Assembly (NCBI RefSeq): GCF_900105515.1
Contig: NZ_FNSY01000001.1
Location: forward strand, 558,001 to 622,000
DNA: 64,000 nucleotides
Reading direction: 5' to 3'
DNA from: Streptomyces sp. 2131.1
GTDB lineage: Bacteria > Actinomycetota > Actinomycetes > Streptomycetales > Streptomycetaceae
A model generated the notes under the pieces. That model had not been told where the DNA came from and searched no databases. It saw only the letters and a program-made list of their open reading frames with translations. This document shows, in pieces, positions 1 to 8,665 of the stretch (the first letter of the stretch is position 1; each line of letters begins with the position of its first letter). Made by a program: the position numbers and the translations under genes.

Positions 1-1
1 G

Positions 2-919
2 GCGTGCAAGGCCGCCCTGGCGGAGAGCGGCGCGACGTCGCTGTACAACTGGTTCGCCGTGCTCGACTCCAACGCGGGCGGCCGGGGCCAGGGTTACGTC
101 CCGGACGGCACGCTGTGCAGCGCAGGCGACCGTTCCCCGTACGACTTCACCGGCTACAACGCGCCGCGCGGCGACTGGCCCCGTACGCACCTGACCTCGG
201 GTGCCACGATCGAGGTCGACCACAGCAACTGGGCCGCGCACCCGGGTTCGTTCCGGGTGTACGTGTCCAAGCCGGGGTACTCCCCCACGTCCGAGCTGGG
301 CTGGGACGACCTGGAGTTGGTGCAGACGGTCACCAACCCGCCCGCCGTGGGTTCGCCGGGCACCGACGGCGGTCACTACTACTGGGACCTGACGCTGCCC
401 TCGGGCCGCTCGGGTGACGCGGTCATGTTCATCCAGTGGGTGCGCTCGGACAGCCAGGAGAACTTCTTCTCCTGCTCCGACATCGTCTTCGACGGCGGCC
501 ACGGCGAAGTGACCGGCATGCGCGGCTCCACCACCCCGACGCCGGACCCGACCGACCCGACCCCGGACCCCACGGACCCGACGCCCGATCCGACCGACCC
601 CACCGACCCGCACACCGGCTGCATGGCCGTCTACAGCGTGACCAACTCCTGGAGCGGCGGCTTCCAGGGCTCCGTCGAGGTCATGAACCACAACACGACG
701 GCGCTCGACGGCTGGTCCGTGAACTGGAAGCCCGGCGCGGGCACCACGGTCAGCAGCGTGTGGAGCGGGGTGCTGAGCACCGGGTCCGACGGCACGCTGA
801 CGGTCAAGAACGCCGACTACAACCGTACGATCCCGCCGGACGGCAGCGTGACCTTCGGGTTCACCGCGACCTCCACCGGCAACAACTTCCCCGTCGGTTC
901 GATCGGCTGCGTCCACTAG
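2..919 (+). CDS. Lytic polysaccharide monooxygenase (AA10) with C-terminal CBM2, 5' partial
   Basis: Secreted copper enzyme that oxidatively cleaves cellulose or chitin. The frame is open from base 2, so the signal peptide and first copper His lie outside the window; 305 residues are visible. Residues 1-170 are the AA10 catalytic domain, with an N-terminal RACKAA..GA-like motif, paired cysteines and a SNWAAHPGSFR motif whose His is expected to be the second copper ligand. A Pro-Thr-Asp linker of repeated PTPDPTD units follows, then a roughly 100-residue CBM2 with its end Cys residues and conserved Trp residues. The order AA10-linker-CBM2 is standard in Streptomyces. Substrate (cellulose versus chitin) cannot be told from this part alone. 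A hairpin terminator lies just downstream. Confidence 0.9.
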   Translation, partial: ACKAALAESGATSLYNWFAVLDSNAGGRGQGYVPDGTLCSAGDRSPYDFTGYNAPRGDWPRTHLTSGATIEVDHSNWAAHPGSFRVYVSKPGYSPTSELGWDDLELVQTVTNPPAVGSPGTDGGHYYWDLTLPSGRSGDAVMFIQWVRSDSQENFFSCSDIVFDGGHGEVTGMRGSTTPTPDPTDPTPDPTDPTPDPTDPTDPHTGCMAVYSVTNSWSGGFQGSVEVMNHNTTALDGWSVNWKPGAGTTVSSVWSGVLSTGSDGTLTVKNADYNRTIPPDGSVTFGFTATSTGNNFPVGSIGCVH

Positions 920-940
920 GGCGCGTCCGGCGGATCAGGT

Positions 941-977
941 CGGCGGCGGTTCCCGGGCGGTCCGGGAGCCGCCGCCG
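941..977 (+). terminator. Hairpin terminator after the LPMO gene
   Basis: CGGCGGCGG at 941-949 pairs with CCGCCGCCG at 969-977, and the inner CCCGG at 952-956 pairs with CCGGG at 962-966. It starts 22 nt after the LPMO stop. There is no U-tract, as is usual in Streptomyces. Confidence 0.6.
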
Positions 978-1068
978 TGCCGCTTGCGGCCGGGACCCGG
1001 AGAGCCGGGTACGGTGGAGTCCGTCCGATCATGATCCGCCGGACAGGCCCGCCGGGCCCGGAGGCTCC

Positions 1069-1809
1069 GTGGCACTCGACATCAACGAACCGTTCGGTCA
1101 GAACTGGACGCACGCCGCGCAGTTCGGCATCGCGTTCGTCCTGTCGTGCGCGATCGGGATCGAGCGCGAGATCCGCCAGAAGGCGGCCGGGCTGCGCACG
1201 TACACGATCGTCGGGCTCGGCGCCGCGCTCTTCACGCTGGTCAGCAAGTTCGGCTTCTCCGATGTCGTGGTCACCGGTCAGGTGGAGCTGGACCCGTCCC
1301 GGGTCGCGGCCCAGATCGTCTCCGGCCTCGGCTTCATCGGCGGCGGCGTCATTTTCGTCCACCGGGGCTCCGTGCGGGGCCTCACCACCGCCGCCTCGAT
1401 CTGGCTGACCGCCGCCGTGGGCTGCGCGGCCGGTGCGGGACTCCCCGTGCTCGCGACGCTGGCCACGCTCGCGTACTTCCTGGTGTCGTACGGGGTACGC
1501 CCCCTCGCCCACCGGCTCCCCACCCTGCGCAACGCCTCGATCGGCTACCGCATCACGTACACGGAGGGCGTCGGTGCGCTGCGGGAACTGGTCAACCACT
1601 GTACGGAGACCGGGTTCGCCGTCTCCGAGCTGACCACGCTCTCCGGCTCGGGCCGGTACCGGCGGCGGCGCGCGCCGGAGGACGCCGAGCGGACCGTCGA
1701 GGTCGCGCTGAGCGTGCAGGGCCGGGGCGATCCCGACGCGCTGACGGCACGGCTGGCGGGCACGGCGGGGGTGCTGGCGTGCAGCCGCAGCGACCTCGCC
1801 GACGAGTGA
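1069..1809 (+). CDS. MgtC/SapB family membrane protein
   Basis: Predicted inner-membrane protein of 246 residues. Residues 20-150 hold four or five hydrophobic helices with the MgtC/SapB signature: the IGIEREIRQKAAGLRTYT stretch (acidic/basic motif after helix 1) and the GLGFIGGGVIF motif. The C-terminal 90 residues form a soluble ACT-like domain, as in MgtC. The GTG start is chosen because GGAGG at 1060-1064 sits at correct spacing and the hydrophobic domain begins soon after. MgtC proteins are linked to magnesium limitation and modulation of ATP synthase; the role here is not known. It appears to be a single gene, 50 bp before the pucR-like gene. Confidence 0.85.
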   Translation: MALDINEPFGQNWTHAAQFGIAFVLSCAIGIEREIRQKAAGLRTYTIVGLGAALFTLVSKFGFSDVVVTGQVELDPSRVAAQIVSGLGFIGGGVIFVHRGSVRGLTTAASIWLTAAVGCAAGAGLPVLATLATLAYFLVSYGVRPLAHRLPTLRNASIGYRITYTEGVGALRELVNHCTETGFAVSELTTLSGSGRYRRRRAPEDAERTVEVALSVQGRGDPDALTARLAGTAGVLACSRSDLADE

Positions 1810-1858
1810 CGGGCGGATCCGGACACGCCTCCCCGGGGCGCTCGTATGCTCGGCTGCC

Positions 1859-3475
1859 ATGACAAGCCGTGCGTCCCTCCCGCCGGAGCCCTCCGTCGCG
1901 CTGCGCGAACTCCTCGCCTTCGACGACGGCGGGAGCCTGCGGCTGCTCCTCGCGCCCGCCGGCCGTGACGTCGGCGTACGCGGTGTGGCCGTGGGCGAGG
2001 AGGGCCCGGCCCGGCCGCTGGACGGCTGCCTGGTCCTGGTGACCGGGGCGCCCGCCTCGTCGCCCGAGGCCGCCGCCCCGGTCCGCGAAGCCGCGCGCCG
2101 GGGCGCGTCCGGCGTGGTGCTGCGCGCCGTGGAGGGGGTGGCCGCCGCGCCGCAGGTGACCGCCGCCGCGGAGGAGGCGGGCGTCGCCCTGCTCACCCGC
2201 GCGGAGTGGGCCGACTGGACGGACACCGCCGCGCTGCTGCGCTCCGCGCTGGCCTGCGCACGGGCCGGGGCCGAGGACGGGACGGCGGGGCGGATGGCTG
2301 CCGGGGGGCCGGAGAGCCTGAGCGCCCTCGCGGCGGCCGTCGCCGAGTACACCGGCGGTTCGATCACCATCGAGGACACCCGCCTGCGGGTCCTGGCCCA
2401 CTCCGCGACCGGCCCTGACGCCGACGTGCTGCGCCGCTCCACCATCCTGGGCGGCCGGGTCCCGGAGTGGCGGGTCGCCGAGCTGCGGCGCAGCGGGCTG
2501 CTCCGGGCGCTGTGGACTTCCCGGGACGTGATCCACCGCGCGGCCGACGCCGAGGGGCCCGAGCGCCTGATCATCGCGGTCCGCAGCGGCCCGGAGGTCC
2601 TCGGCTCGATCTGGGTGGCCGGCGACGGACGCCCCCTGCGCACGGACGCGCCGGACGCCCTGCGCCGGGCCGCCGAGGTCGCCGCTCCCCTCCTGGTGCG
2701 GCACCGGCTGCGCGAGAGCGGCGCCGCCCGCCGCAGCGAGGTCGCGCTGCGCGGACTGCTGTACGGGGACGGGGACGCCCGCACGCACGCCTGGTCGCTC
2801 GGCCTGTCCCCGGACGCGGCCTGCGCGGTGGTGGTGGCCGAGCCCCTCAGCTCCGCGTCCTCCCCGGGCGGCCGCTCCCTCGACGTACCGGCGCTCCAGG
2901 CGGCGACGTACCGCCCGTCCGCGCGGGTCCTGCGCGACGGGGACCGACTCCTGGTGCTGCTGCCCGTGGACTCCGGCGCGGAACACGGACCGGCGGCGCT
3001 GGCCCGGGAGCTGGCGGGCCAGGGCGGCGCCGCCGGGGTGCTGGCGGGCGCCGGTCCGGTGGTCGCCGGGGCGCAGGGGGTGCGGGAGTCGTACGACGAG
3101 GCCCAGCTCATCGTGCGGGTGCTGCGCGAGCGGGCGGGGGCGGGTGGCGCCCAGCGGTCGGCGGACGCGGCGGGCGTCGGCCCCTCGCTGGACGTCGCCC
3201 GGGTCCTGGACGCGGCCCGGCCGGTCTGGGAGTCGGGGAACGGGCCCGTGCACGAGCTGGTCCGCGTAGATCTGGCGGCGGGCGGGGAGCTGGTCAGGTC
3301 GCTGGCGGCCTACCTGGACGCGTCGGGCGATGTGGCGCGGGCGGCCGCCCGGCTGGTCGTCCACCCCAACACGCTGCGCTACCGGCTGCGGCGCGCCCGG
3401 GAGCGGTTCGGCGTGGATCTGGACGATCCCGACACCAGACTGCTGGTCACGCTCGCCGTCCGGCTCAGCGGGTAG
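1859..3475 (+). CDS. PucR family transcriptional regulator
   Basis: 538-residue regulator. The N-terminal third resembles the PucR sensory domain (PF07905). The middle is a GGDEF-like fold of the CdaR/PucR type. The C-terminus is an HTH_30 domain, with VVHPNTLRYRLRRARERFG as the recognition segment at about residues 500-518. PucR proteins commonly control purine, amine or amino-acid catabolism. The next gene, 120 bp downstream on the same strand, is a PLP-dependent decarboxylase-like enzyme and is its most likely target; this is inference from position. The ATG at 1859 gives a normal full-length family member. Confidence 0.88.
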   Translation: MTSRASLPPEPSVALRELLAFDDGGSLRLLLAPAGRDVGVRGVAVGEEGPARPLDGCLVLVTGAPASSPEAAAPVREAARRGASGVVLRAVEGVAAAPQVTAAAEEAGVALLTRAEWADWTDTAALLRSALACARAGAEDGTAGRMAAGGPESLSALAAAVAEYTGGSITIEDTRLRVLAHSATGPDADVLRRSTILGGRVPEWRVAELRRSGLLRALWTSRDVIHRAADAEGPERLIIAVRSGPEVLGSIWVAGDGRPLRTDAPDALRRAAEVAAPLLVRHRLRESGAARRSEVALRGLLYGDGDARTHAWSLGLSPDAACAVVVAEPLSSASSPGGRSLDVPALQAATYRPSARVLRDGDRLLVLLPVDSGAEHGPAALARELAGQGGAAGVLAGAGPVVAGAQGVRESYDEAQLIVRVLRERAGAGGAQRSADAAGVGPSLDVARVLDAARPVWESGNGPVHELVRVDLAAGGELVRSLAAYLDASGDVARAAARLVVHPNTLRYRLRRARERFGVDLDDPDTRLLVTLAVRLSG

Positions 3476-3595
3476 GTTGCCGTCTGTCCGTACGGTTCCG
3501 GGTCCGTCCAAGGCTTGGCCGGTCCGACAAGCGAGCGCACCGTCCTTGGCCGCCCGGACAGAGACCTGGGGGCACCCATCACCGAATCTGGCTCC

Positions 3596-4972
3596 ATGAG
3601 CCTCTCTTCGCCGTCCTCCGCCCTGTCCCCCTCCAGCCCGCCGGCCTCCGCGCGTGTCGCGGCGGTGGTCCGCCACGCCGTGGCCGCCGGCCTGCTGGGC
3701 GAGTCCAGCCCGGTCGCCGGTTTCATCGACACGGACGGCGTACGCGCCTCGGTCGCCGCCCTGCACGAGGCGTTCCCCGGGGTGCCGGCCGTGCTGCACA
3801 CGTTCGCCGCGAAGGCGTCCTCGCTCGTCCCCGTGCTGCGGCTGCTCGCCCGGTGCGGGATGGGCTGCGAGGTCGCGAGCCCCGGTGAGCTGCGGCTCGC
3901 GCTGGACGCCGGGTTCGCGCCCTCGAAGATCGTGCTCGACTCCCCCGCCAAGACGCGTGACGAGATCCGTCGTGCGCTGGCCGTGGGTGTGGCGATCAAC
4001 GCCGACAACCTCGACGAGGTGGACCGGATCGCCTCGCTGCGCCCGGCGGACGCGGTGTCCGCCATCGGGCTCCGGGTCAACCCGCAGGTCGGCGGCGGCT
4101 CCATCGGCGCGATGAGCACGGCCACCGCCACGTCGAAGTTCGGCGTGGCGCTGCGCGACCCCGGCGCGCGCGAACAGGTCGTGAAGACCTTCGCCGCGCA
4201 CCCCTGGCTGACCCGGCTGCACGCCCATGTCGGCTCGCAGGGCTGCTCGTTGGAGCTGATCGCGGCCGGGATCGCCGAAACGTACGCGCTGGCCGAGGAG
4301 ATCAACGAGACGCTGGGCCGCCGGCAGGTCACCGGGCTCGACATCGGCGGCGGCCTCCCGGTGAACTTCGACGACGACGAGGTGCGCCCCACCTTCGCCG
4401 CGTATGCCGAGGCGCTGCGGGCCGCTGTGCCCGGGCTCTTCGACGGGCGGTACGAGCTGGTCACCGAGTTCGGCCGGTCCCTGCTGGCGAAGAACGGCTT
4501 CATCGGCGCGCTGGTCGAGTACACGAAGGAGGCGGGCGGCCGCCGCATCGCGCTGACCCACGCGGGCGCGCAGACCGCCACCCGTACCGTCTTCATGCCC
4601 GACGCCTGGCCGCTGCGGGTCGGCGCCTTCGACGCGGAGGGGCGGCCGAAGGACGGGCCCGTGGTGGTCCAGGACGTCGCGGGCCCGTGCTGCTTCGCCG
4701 GTGACGTGGTCGCGCACGCCCGGGAACTGCCCGAGCTCCGGGCGGGCGACTACGTGGTGCTGTACGACACGGGGGCGTACTACTTCTCCACGCCGTGGTC
4801 GTACAACAGCCTGCCGCGCCCGGCGGTGTACGGCTTCGGCATCGCCGGTACGGGCGGGCGTGCGGAGCCCGTGGTGCGGTTCGCGCCGGTGCGCGACGCC
4901 CAGTCGCTGGATTCCGTCGCCGCCGAAAGCGGCCTCGCGCACGCCGATGCGCTGCTGAATCTGCGGGACTGA
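3596..4972 (+). CDS. Fold-type III PLP-dependent decarboxylase-like enzyme (DapDC/ODC superfamily)
   Basis: 458 residues. The alanine-racemase-like barrel carries the PLP lysine in HTFAAKASS, the HVGSQG motif, the phosphate-binding DIGGGLP loop and an EFGRS segment. The C-terminal beta-sandwich carries a GPCCFAGD motif (active-site Cys and Asp) and DTGAYYFS..YNS, as in diaminopimelate and ornithine decarboxylases. It is longer at the N-terminus than LysA and is probably not the housekeeping diaminopimelate decarboxylase; the substrate is unknown. The ATG at 3596 is preferred over an upstream in-frame start at 3515, because the extra 27 residues look non-coding. The adjacent PucR gene suggests induction by an amine or amino acid. 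Confidence 0.85.
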   Translation: MSLSSPSSALSPSSPPASARVAAVVRHAVAAGLLGESSPVAGFIDTDGVRASVAALHEAFPGVPAVLHTFAAKASSLVPVLRLLARCGMGCEVASPGELRLALDAGFAPSKIVLDSPAKTRDEIRRALAVGVAINADNLDEVDRIASLRPADAVSAIGLRVNPQVGGGSIGAMSTATATSKFGVALRDPGAREQVVKTFAAHPWLTRLHAHVGSQGCSLELIAAGIAETYALAEEINETLGRRQVTGLDIGGGLPVNFDDDEVRPTFAAYAEALRAAVPGLFDGRYELVTEFGRSLLAKNGFIGALVEYTKEAGGRRIALTHAGAQTATRTVFMPDAWPLRVGAFDAEGRPKDGPVVVQDVAGPCCFAGDVVAHARELPELRAGDYVVLYDTGAYYFSTPWSYNSLPRPAVYGFGIAGTGGRAEPVVRFAPVRDAQSLDSVAAESGLAHADALLNLRD

Positions 4973-5013
4973 GGCAGCCGGATACGAACCGCCCATTGGC
5001 TCCGGGAATTTAC

Positions 5014-5042
5014 TAGCCATGGACATAGTAGCCATGTACGGT
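5014..5042 (+). promoter_or_regulatory. Direct repeats and -10-like element before marR (possible leaderless promoter)
   Basis: TAGCCATG occurs at 5014-5021 and again at 5029-5036, a 15-bp spacing. It is followed by TACGGT at 5037-5042, a -10-like hexamer, and the marR ATG begins only 7 nt later at 5050. No Shine-Dalgarno sequence lies before the ATG, which fits a leaderless transcript. The repeats could be the MarR binding site. Confidence 0.4.
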
Positions 5043-5049
5043 ATTCGCC

Positions 5050-5526
5050 ATGAGCAACGCGATCGAGGGCGCGACCCCGGGTTTCCTGGTCTGGCGCCTG
5101 TCCATGAAATGGCGGGTGGCCATCGACAGGGCCCTGGCCCCGCTCGGCCTGACGCACGCGCAGTATTCGCTCGTCGCTTCCCTTCAGGGCATGGAGCATG
5201 CGGGGATGCGGCCGAGCCAGCGGGTGCTGGCCGACCACACCGGACTCGAAGCGCTCTACGTCTCGAAGCTGGCCCGCGCCCTGGAGACGGCGGGGCTCGT
5301 CGAACGGACCACCGACCCGGCGGACAGCAGGGCGGTCCTGCTGTCGCTGACCGGGGAGGGCCGCGCGGCGGCCGGCCGCGCGGTCGAGGTGGTCCGGGAA
5401 CTCATCGACGGGCTGCTCGCGCCGCTGGGCGGTATCGGCGGCGCCGGTACCGAGGCGTTCACCGAGGCACTGACGGCTCTGCTCGACGTGCCCGTTCCCC
5501 CCGTCACCGCATCCCGCGAGGAGTAA
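5050..5526 (+). CDS. MarR family transcriptional regulator
   Basis: 158-residue winged-helix protein. After an N-terminal dimerisation helix, residues 45-110 form the MarR wHTH: SQRVLADHTGLEALYVSKLARALETAGLVERTTDP-type recognition helix and wing with the D-x-R at the wing tip (DSRAVLL). MarR proteins usually repress a neighbouring gene in response to small phenolics or oxidants. The second winged-helix gene begins 2 nt after the stop, so the two are co-transcribed. Lack of a ribosome site and a -10-like TACGGT 8 nt upstream suggest leaderless translation. Confidence 0.88.
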   Translation: MSNAIEGATPGFLVWRLSMKWRVAIDRALAPLGLTHAQYSLVASLQGMEHAGMRPSQRVLADHTGLEALYVSKLARALETAGLVERTTDPADSRAVLLSLTGEGRAAAGRAVEVVRELIDGLLAPLGGIGGAGTEAFTEALTALLDVPVPPVTASREE

Positions 5527-5528
5527 TC

Positions 5529-5963
5529 ATGGCTACCGCCCCCGCTGTCAACGGCCAGGTCATCGGCATGGCCCACTACGCCACCCGCGCCGTGGCCGAA
5601 CGGCTCCTGCCCGAGGGCACCACCTTCCACCAGGCTCTGGCCCTCAACGCCGCCGAGGGCGCGGGCGGCACCGTCGGGCGCCGCGCGCTGATCGCGCGCC
5701 TGACCGGCGCGGTGAAGCTCGGCCTCGCGGCGGCGGAAGCCACCGTCGTGGCGCTGACCTCCGCCGGACTGCTGGAGGAGCGGCCCGGGGACCTGCTGGC
5801 GCTCACCCCTGCGGGCGACGCGCTGGTCCAGGCGTACAAGGCGGGCGTCGCCGACATAGCCGCCGAGCTGTACGGGGACCTGCCGGCCGAGGACCTGGCC
5901 GCGGCAGGGCGGGTGCTGACCGAGGTGACCGCTCGGGCCGACGCGATGCTGGCCGCCGGCTGA
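5529..5963 (+). CDS. Small MarR-like winged-helix protein
   Basis: 144-residue protein translated directly after the MarR gene (2-nt gap). It has the helical layout of a MarR-type DNA-binding domain: HQALALNAAEG near residue 35, a helix-turn-helix-like segment around residues 55-80, GLLEERPGDLLALTPAGDAL as a wing, and a C-terminal helix. The recognition helix is poorly conserved, so it may be a partner or effector-binding version of the first protein and not a regulator in its own right. The tight coupling suggests that the two proteins work together, perhaps as a heterodimer. Confidence 0.65.
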   Translation: MATAPAVNGQVIGMAHYATRAVAERLLPEGTTFHQALALNAAEGAGGTVGRRALIARLTGAVKLGLAAAEATVVALTSAGLLEERPGDLLALTPAGDALVQAYKAGVADIAAELYGDLPAEDLAAAGRVLTEVTARADAMLAAG

Positions 5964-5976
5964 CCGGCCGCCCGGG

Positions 5977-6189
5977 TCAGCCGACCGGCGACGGCTCGGG
6001 CTCCGGCGGCGGCACCGGGTCGGGGTTCGGGGACGGCGGCTGCGGAATCGGGTCGGGCGCGGGGCCCGGCGCCGGCGGCGTGGGTGCCGGCGGCGTGGGT
6101 GCCGGCGGGGTCGGCGCCGGGGGCGTCGGCTCCGGCAGCGGCCCCGGGGTGGGCGCCGGCGGGACGGGGTCGGGGAACGGATGAGTCAT
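5977..6189 (-). CDS. Short proline-rich repetitive protein
   Basis: 70-residue peptide made almost wholly of PAPTP, PPAPT and PDPVPPP repeats, with no signal peptide or membrane segment. The start at 6189 is chosen because GGAGG lies 6-10 nt upstream on the minus strand. The low-complexity sequence carries no domain. It could be a real Pro-rich protein of unknown role or a fortuitous open frame in GC-rich repeats; the good ribosome site is the main argument for a gene. Confidence 0.45.
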   Translation of the reverse strand: MTHPFPDPVPPAPTPGPLPEPTPPAPTPPAPTPPAPTPPAPGPAPDPIPQPPSPNPDPVPPPEPEPSPVG

Positions 6190-6321
6190 CTCGGGCCTCC
6201 GAACATTCGGGGTGGATCTCTCTTTCCACCGTCTCCCGGAGCGGCTGCCCGCGCCCGGCGAGCCCATACGTACGAATGCGGAAGAGTGCTGCGCACGGGC
6301 CACGGACCCGACCCGTCCGGC

Positions 6322-6960
6322 TCAGCCCTCCGAGGCCGCCACGGCGGCGGCCAGCCCGGGTCGCGGGCTGGACAGCACCGGGATGTCGGTGGTCGTACGG
6401 TCGGCCGCGCCCGCCATGGAGCCCTGGGCGAGCACGATGACGTCCGCGTCGGTCACCGCGTCGGCCGCGGCGGCGACGAGATCGAGGCTGCCGCCCTGGT
6501 CATCGGCGACGAAGCGCTCCCAGGCACCCTCCACCAGGACGGTGCGCACATCCGCCCCGGGCAGGCCCGCCGCGGCCGCCTCCTCGGTGAGCAGGGCGCG
6601 GGTCGGCGCCAGGGTGGAGGCGAGGGTGGCGAGGACCGTGACCCGTCCGGCGCGTACGGCCGCCGCCGCCATGGGCCGGTCGACGCGCAGGACCGGGACA
6701 CCGACCGCGACTCCGGCGGACTCGGCCACCGCCCCGATCGTCGAACAGGTGCAGAGCACGGCGCCCGCCCCTTCGGCGGCGAGCTCCGCGACCAGCGCCT
6801 CCACCTCGTCCGCCACCGCGTCGGGCCCGAGGGCCGCGGCCCCGGCCAGCAGTTCCTCGCGTACGACATGCCGCAGGACGGTCCCCGGGTGGTCGGCGTC
6901 GCGCAGGGCGTCGAAGACCGGGACGTGCACCGGCGAGGTGTGGAGCAGTGCGAGCGTCAC
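6322..6960 (-). CDS. Asp/Glu racemase superfamily protein
   Basis: 212 residues of the aspartate/glutamate racemase fold (PF01177). The VLCTCSTIG motif near residue 70 carries the first catalytic Cys region. A second half follows the usual pseudo-twofold layout, ending in DADVIVLAQGSMAG, where the normal second catalytic Cys is replaced by a QGSMA motif, as in hydantoin racemase/arylmalonate decarboxylase-like or Asp/Glu/hydantoin racemase relatives. The GTG at 6960 is the likely start; there is a purine-rich stretch upstream. The substrate is unknown, and a true Glu racemase for peptidoglycan is unlikely given the missing second Cys. Confidence 0.72.
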   Translation of the reverse strand: MTLALLHTSPVHVPVFDALRDADHPGTVLRHVVREELLAGAAALGPDAVADEVEALVAELAAEGAGAVLCTCSTIGAVAESAGVAVGVPVLRVDRPMAAAAVRAGRVTVLATLASTLAPTRALLTEEAAAAGLPGADVRTVLVEGAWERFVADDQGGSLDLVAAAADAVTDADVIVLAQGSMAGAADRTTTDIPVLSSPRPGLAAAVAASEG

Positions 6961-6979
6961 GGAGGCCCGTCCTTCCGGT

Positions 6980-7333
6980 TCAGTACAGCTCGGGGTGCGT
7001 GGCGAGCTGCGTCTTCGCGCGCTCCACCAGTTCGTCCGGCACCCCGGGGGCCTCGTCGGGGTGGCGCGAGGCCCACTTGGCGGCGTACGGGCACAACGGC
7101 ACGACGGGCACGCCCTCGCGCCCCGCCATGGCGTAGAACTCCCCGACCAGGGCGCCCCCGATGCCCTTGCCCTCGTGTCCGGGCTCGACGACGGTGTGGA
7201 CGGCGACGAGCCCGGCGGGCTCACCGTCCATCACGAAGTACGCGACGACGCCGACGGCCTCGCCGCCCTCGTACGCGGACAGCCTGCCCGCCGCCCGGTC
7301 GTCACGGATGTCGGGCCCGGTCTGCTCTGCCAT
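6980..7333 (-). CDS. GNAT family N-acetyltransferase (YjdJ-like)
   Basis: 117-residue one-domain acetyltransferase of the short YidJ/YjdJ type. The acetyl-CoA pyrophosphate loop is visible as VEPGHEGKGIGGALVG (residues 48-63), followed by a beta strand VPLCPYAAKW typical of this subfamily. The substrate is unknown. It ends 20 nt before the racemase-like start and begins 32 nt after panD, so panD, this gene and the racemase-like gene are likely one minus-strand operon. Confidence 0.85.
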   Translation of the reverse strand: MAEQTGPDIRDDRAAGRLSAYEGGEAVGVVAYFVMDGEPAGLVAVHTVVEPGHEGKGIGGALVGEFYAMAGREGVPVVPLCPYAAKWASRHPDEAPGVPDELVERAKTQLATHPELY

Positions 7334-7364
7334 GGCGTCTTGCTCCCTAGCTGGACGAGCCGCC

Positions 7365-7790
7365 TCAGCGCGCCGCGGGCACCGCGTGCGGGCTGCGCTC
7401 GGTGTCACTGCCCGGCACGGGCGCGGAGGCGTCGGCACCGAGTGCGACGATGCGGTTGTCCGCGTCGACGTGCACGATACGCGGCACGAGGGCCCGCGCC
7501 TCGGCATCCTCGACCTGGGCGTAGCTGATGAGGATGACCAGGTCACCCGGGTGCACGAGGTGGGCGGCGGCGCCGTTGATCCCGATCACCCCGGAACCGC
7601 GCTCGCCCTCGATGACGTACGTCTCCAGCCGGGACCCGTTGTCGATGTCCACGATGTGCACCAGCTCACCGGGCAGCAGGTCCGCGGCCTCCATGAGCTC
7701 GGCGTCGACGGTGACGGAACCCACGTAGTGCAGGTCGGCCTGGGTGACGGTGGCACGGTGAATCTTGGACTTGAACATGGTGCGCAGCAT
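7365..7790 (-). CDS. panD: Aspartate 1-decarboxylase precursor
   Basis: Makes beta-alanine from L-aspartate for pantothenate and coenzyme A. The 141-residue proenzyme cleaves itself between Gly24 and Ser25, visible in HYVGSVTVD; the new N-terminal Ser becomes the pyruvoyl cofactor. Lys9 (FKSKIHRA) and the INGAAAHLV motif, both conserved in PanD, are present. The ATG at 7790 places the cleavage site at exactly positions 24/25, as in E. coli. The C-terminal tail of about 25 residues is longer than in E. coli. It leads an apparent operon with the GNAT gene. Confidence 0.95.
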   Translation of the reverse strand: MLRTMFKSKIHRATVTQADLHYVGSVTVDAELMEAADLLPGELVHIVDIDNGSRLETYVIEGERGSGVIGINGAAAHLVHPGDLVILISYAQVEDAEARALVPRIVHVDADNRIVALGADASAPVPGSDTERSPHAVPAAR

Positions 7791-8069
7791 CGAGACACTC
7801 CTGGTTCTAGGCTCCCTGCCTGCGTTTTTGCAGGTCAAGGGCTGACTTTCCAGCCTACAGCGAGTCGCGTTTCCAGGTGGAGTTCCCCAGATTTTTCAGG
7901 ACTCGGGCTGATCGCTCATCGACTTTCCTCACGGGCCGTCAGGCACCGCCGGAGGGTCCGCCCACTCACCCGCAGCCCGCCACGACGCCCAGGCAATCTT
8001 ACGCAGCACCCGTTCGGGAACCTTCGTGACGGTCGTCACCCCGGAGGACAGGTGTCCGGGATCGGTCGG
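7791..8069. other. Intergenic stretch upstream of panD
   Basis: No coding signal in either strand. It should hold the panD promoter on the minus strand, but I see no convincing -10/-35 pair or operator palindrome. A short GCAGG...CCTGC pairing around 7816-7833 is the only structure. Confidence 0.4.
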
Positions 8070-8511
8070 CTACTCCGCGGGGTTCGCGATGAACGTGCGG
8101 ATTTCGGCGGCGAGGTTGCGCATGTCCTCCCCCGCCGCGTGCCACGTGGCGGCCTCGAACCGCCATTCCTCCGAGGGGGGCCCGGTCACGTATCCCCCAG
8201 GACAGTCGGACGTGACCGCTGGGGTGGTGTTCCGCCGAGAGAGTCAGGTCGTAGCAGAGGGAGTGCCACGTACGCGCTCCTTCCCAGCCCCGGAAGTCCT
8301 CGGCAATTGAGGCGAGGAAGGTGTCGAGACCGTCGCCGCCCCACGTCTCCACCGAGGTCTCGACGCTTCCCCAGGGCCCGCGGGCCCTGACGAGGAAGTC
8401 GAGTGCCGGCTCGTCCTCGTACCGCCGGGTCGGCTCCGAGAGCAGGAGTGGTGCGGGCTCGGAGTTCCCCACCAGGACCACGGGGCGGCCGCACTCGTCG
8501 TAGTCGATCAC
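8070..8511 (-). pseudogene. DUF6228-like small protein, frameshifted
   Basis: From the ATG at 8511 the protein reads as an ordinary alpha/beta domain (MIDYDECGRPVVLVG, later GWEGARTWHSLCYDLTLSAEHH) up to about residue 105. It then degenerates into Arg/Gly-rich shadow sequence. Removing one base in the C5 run at 8194-8198 or the G6 run at 8175-8180 restores a sensible end, SEEWRFEAATWHAAGE then MRNLAAEIRTFIAN, stopping at 8070. The repaired protein is about 146 residues and resembles the DUF6228 family, which often occurs as an immunity-like or stand-alone small protein. Either a recent mutation or a sequencing error. Confidence 0.65.
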
Positions 8512-8665
8512 GCCATCAGATCAGAAGACCGGTTGGGCTGTGCCGCCCTGCCTCGGCGTGAGCCCGGCCTCGGGGCCTGACCGGCGACGACTGTCCGCGT
8601 GTCAGCTCCTGCTGGGTGCGATGCTTCAATGAACCGTCATTCCTGATCGCGCAAGGAGATGTGCC

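Noticed and set aside
1592-5035. A very long minus-strand open frame across the PucR and decarboxylase genes
   Set aside because: It runs antisense to two well-recognised genes, has no domain, and arises from the high GC third positions. Same for other long antisense frames such as those opposite the SpoIIE, catalase, GH2 and diiron oxygenase genes.
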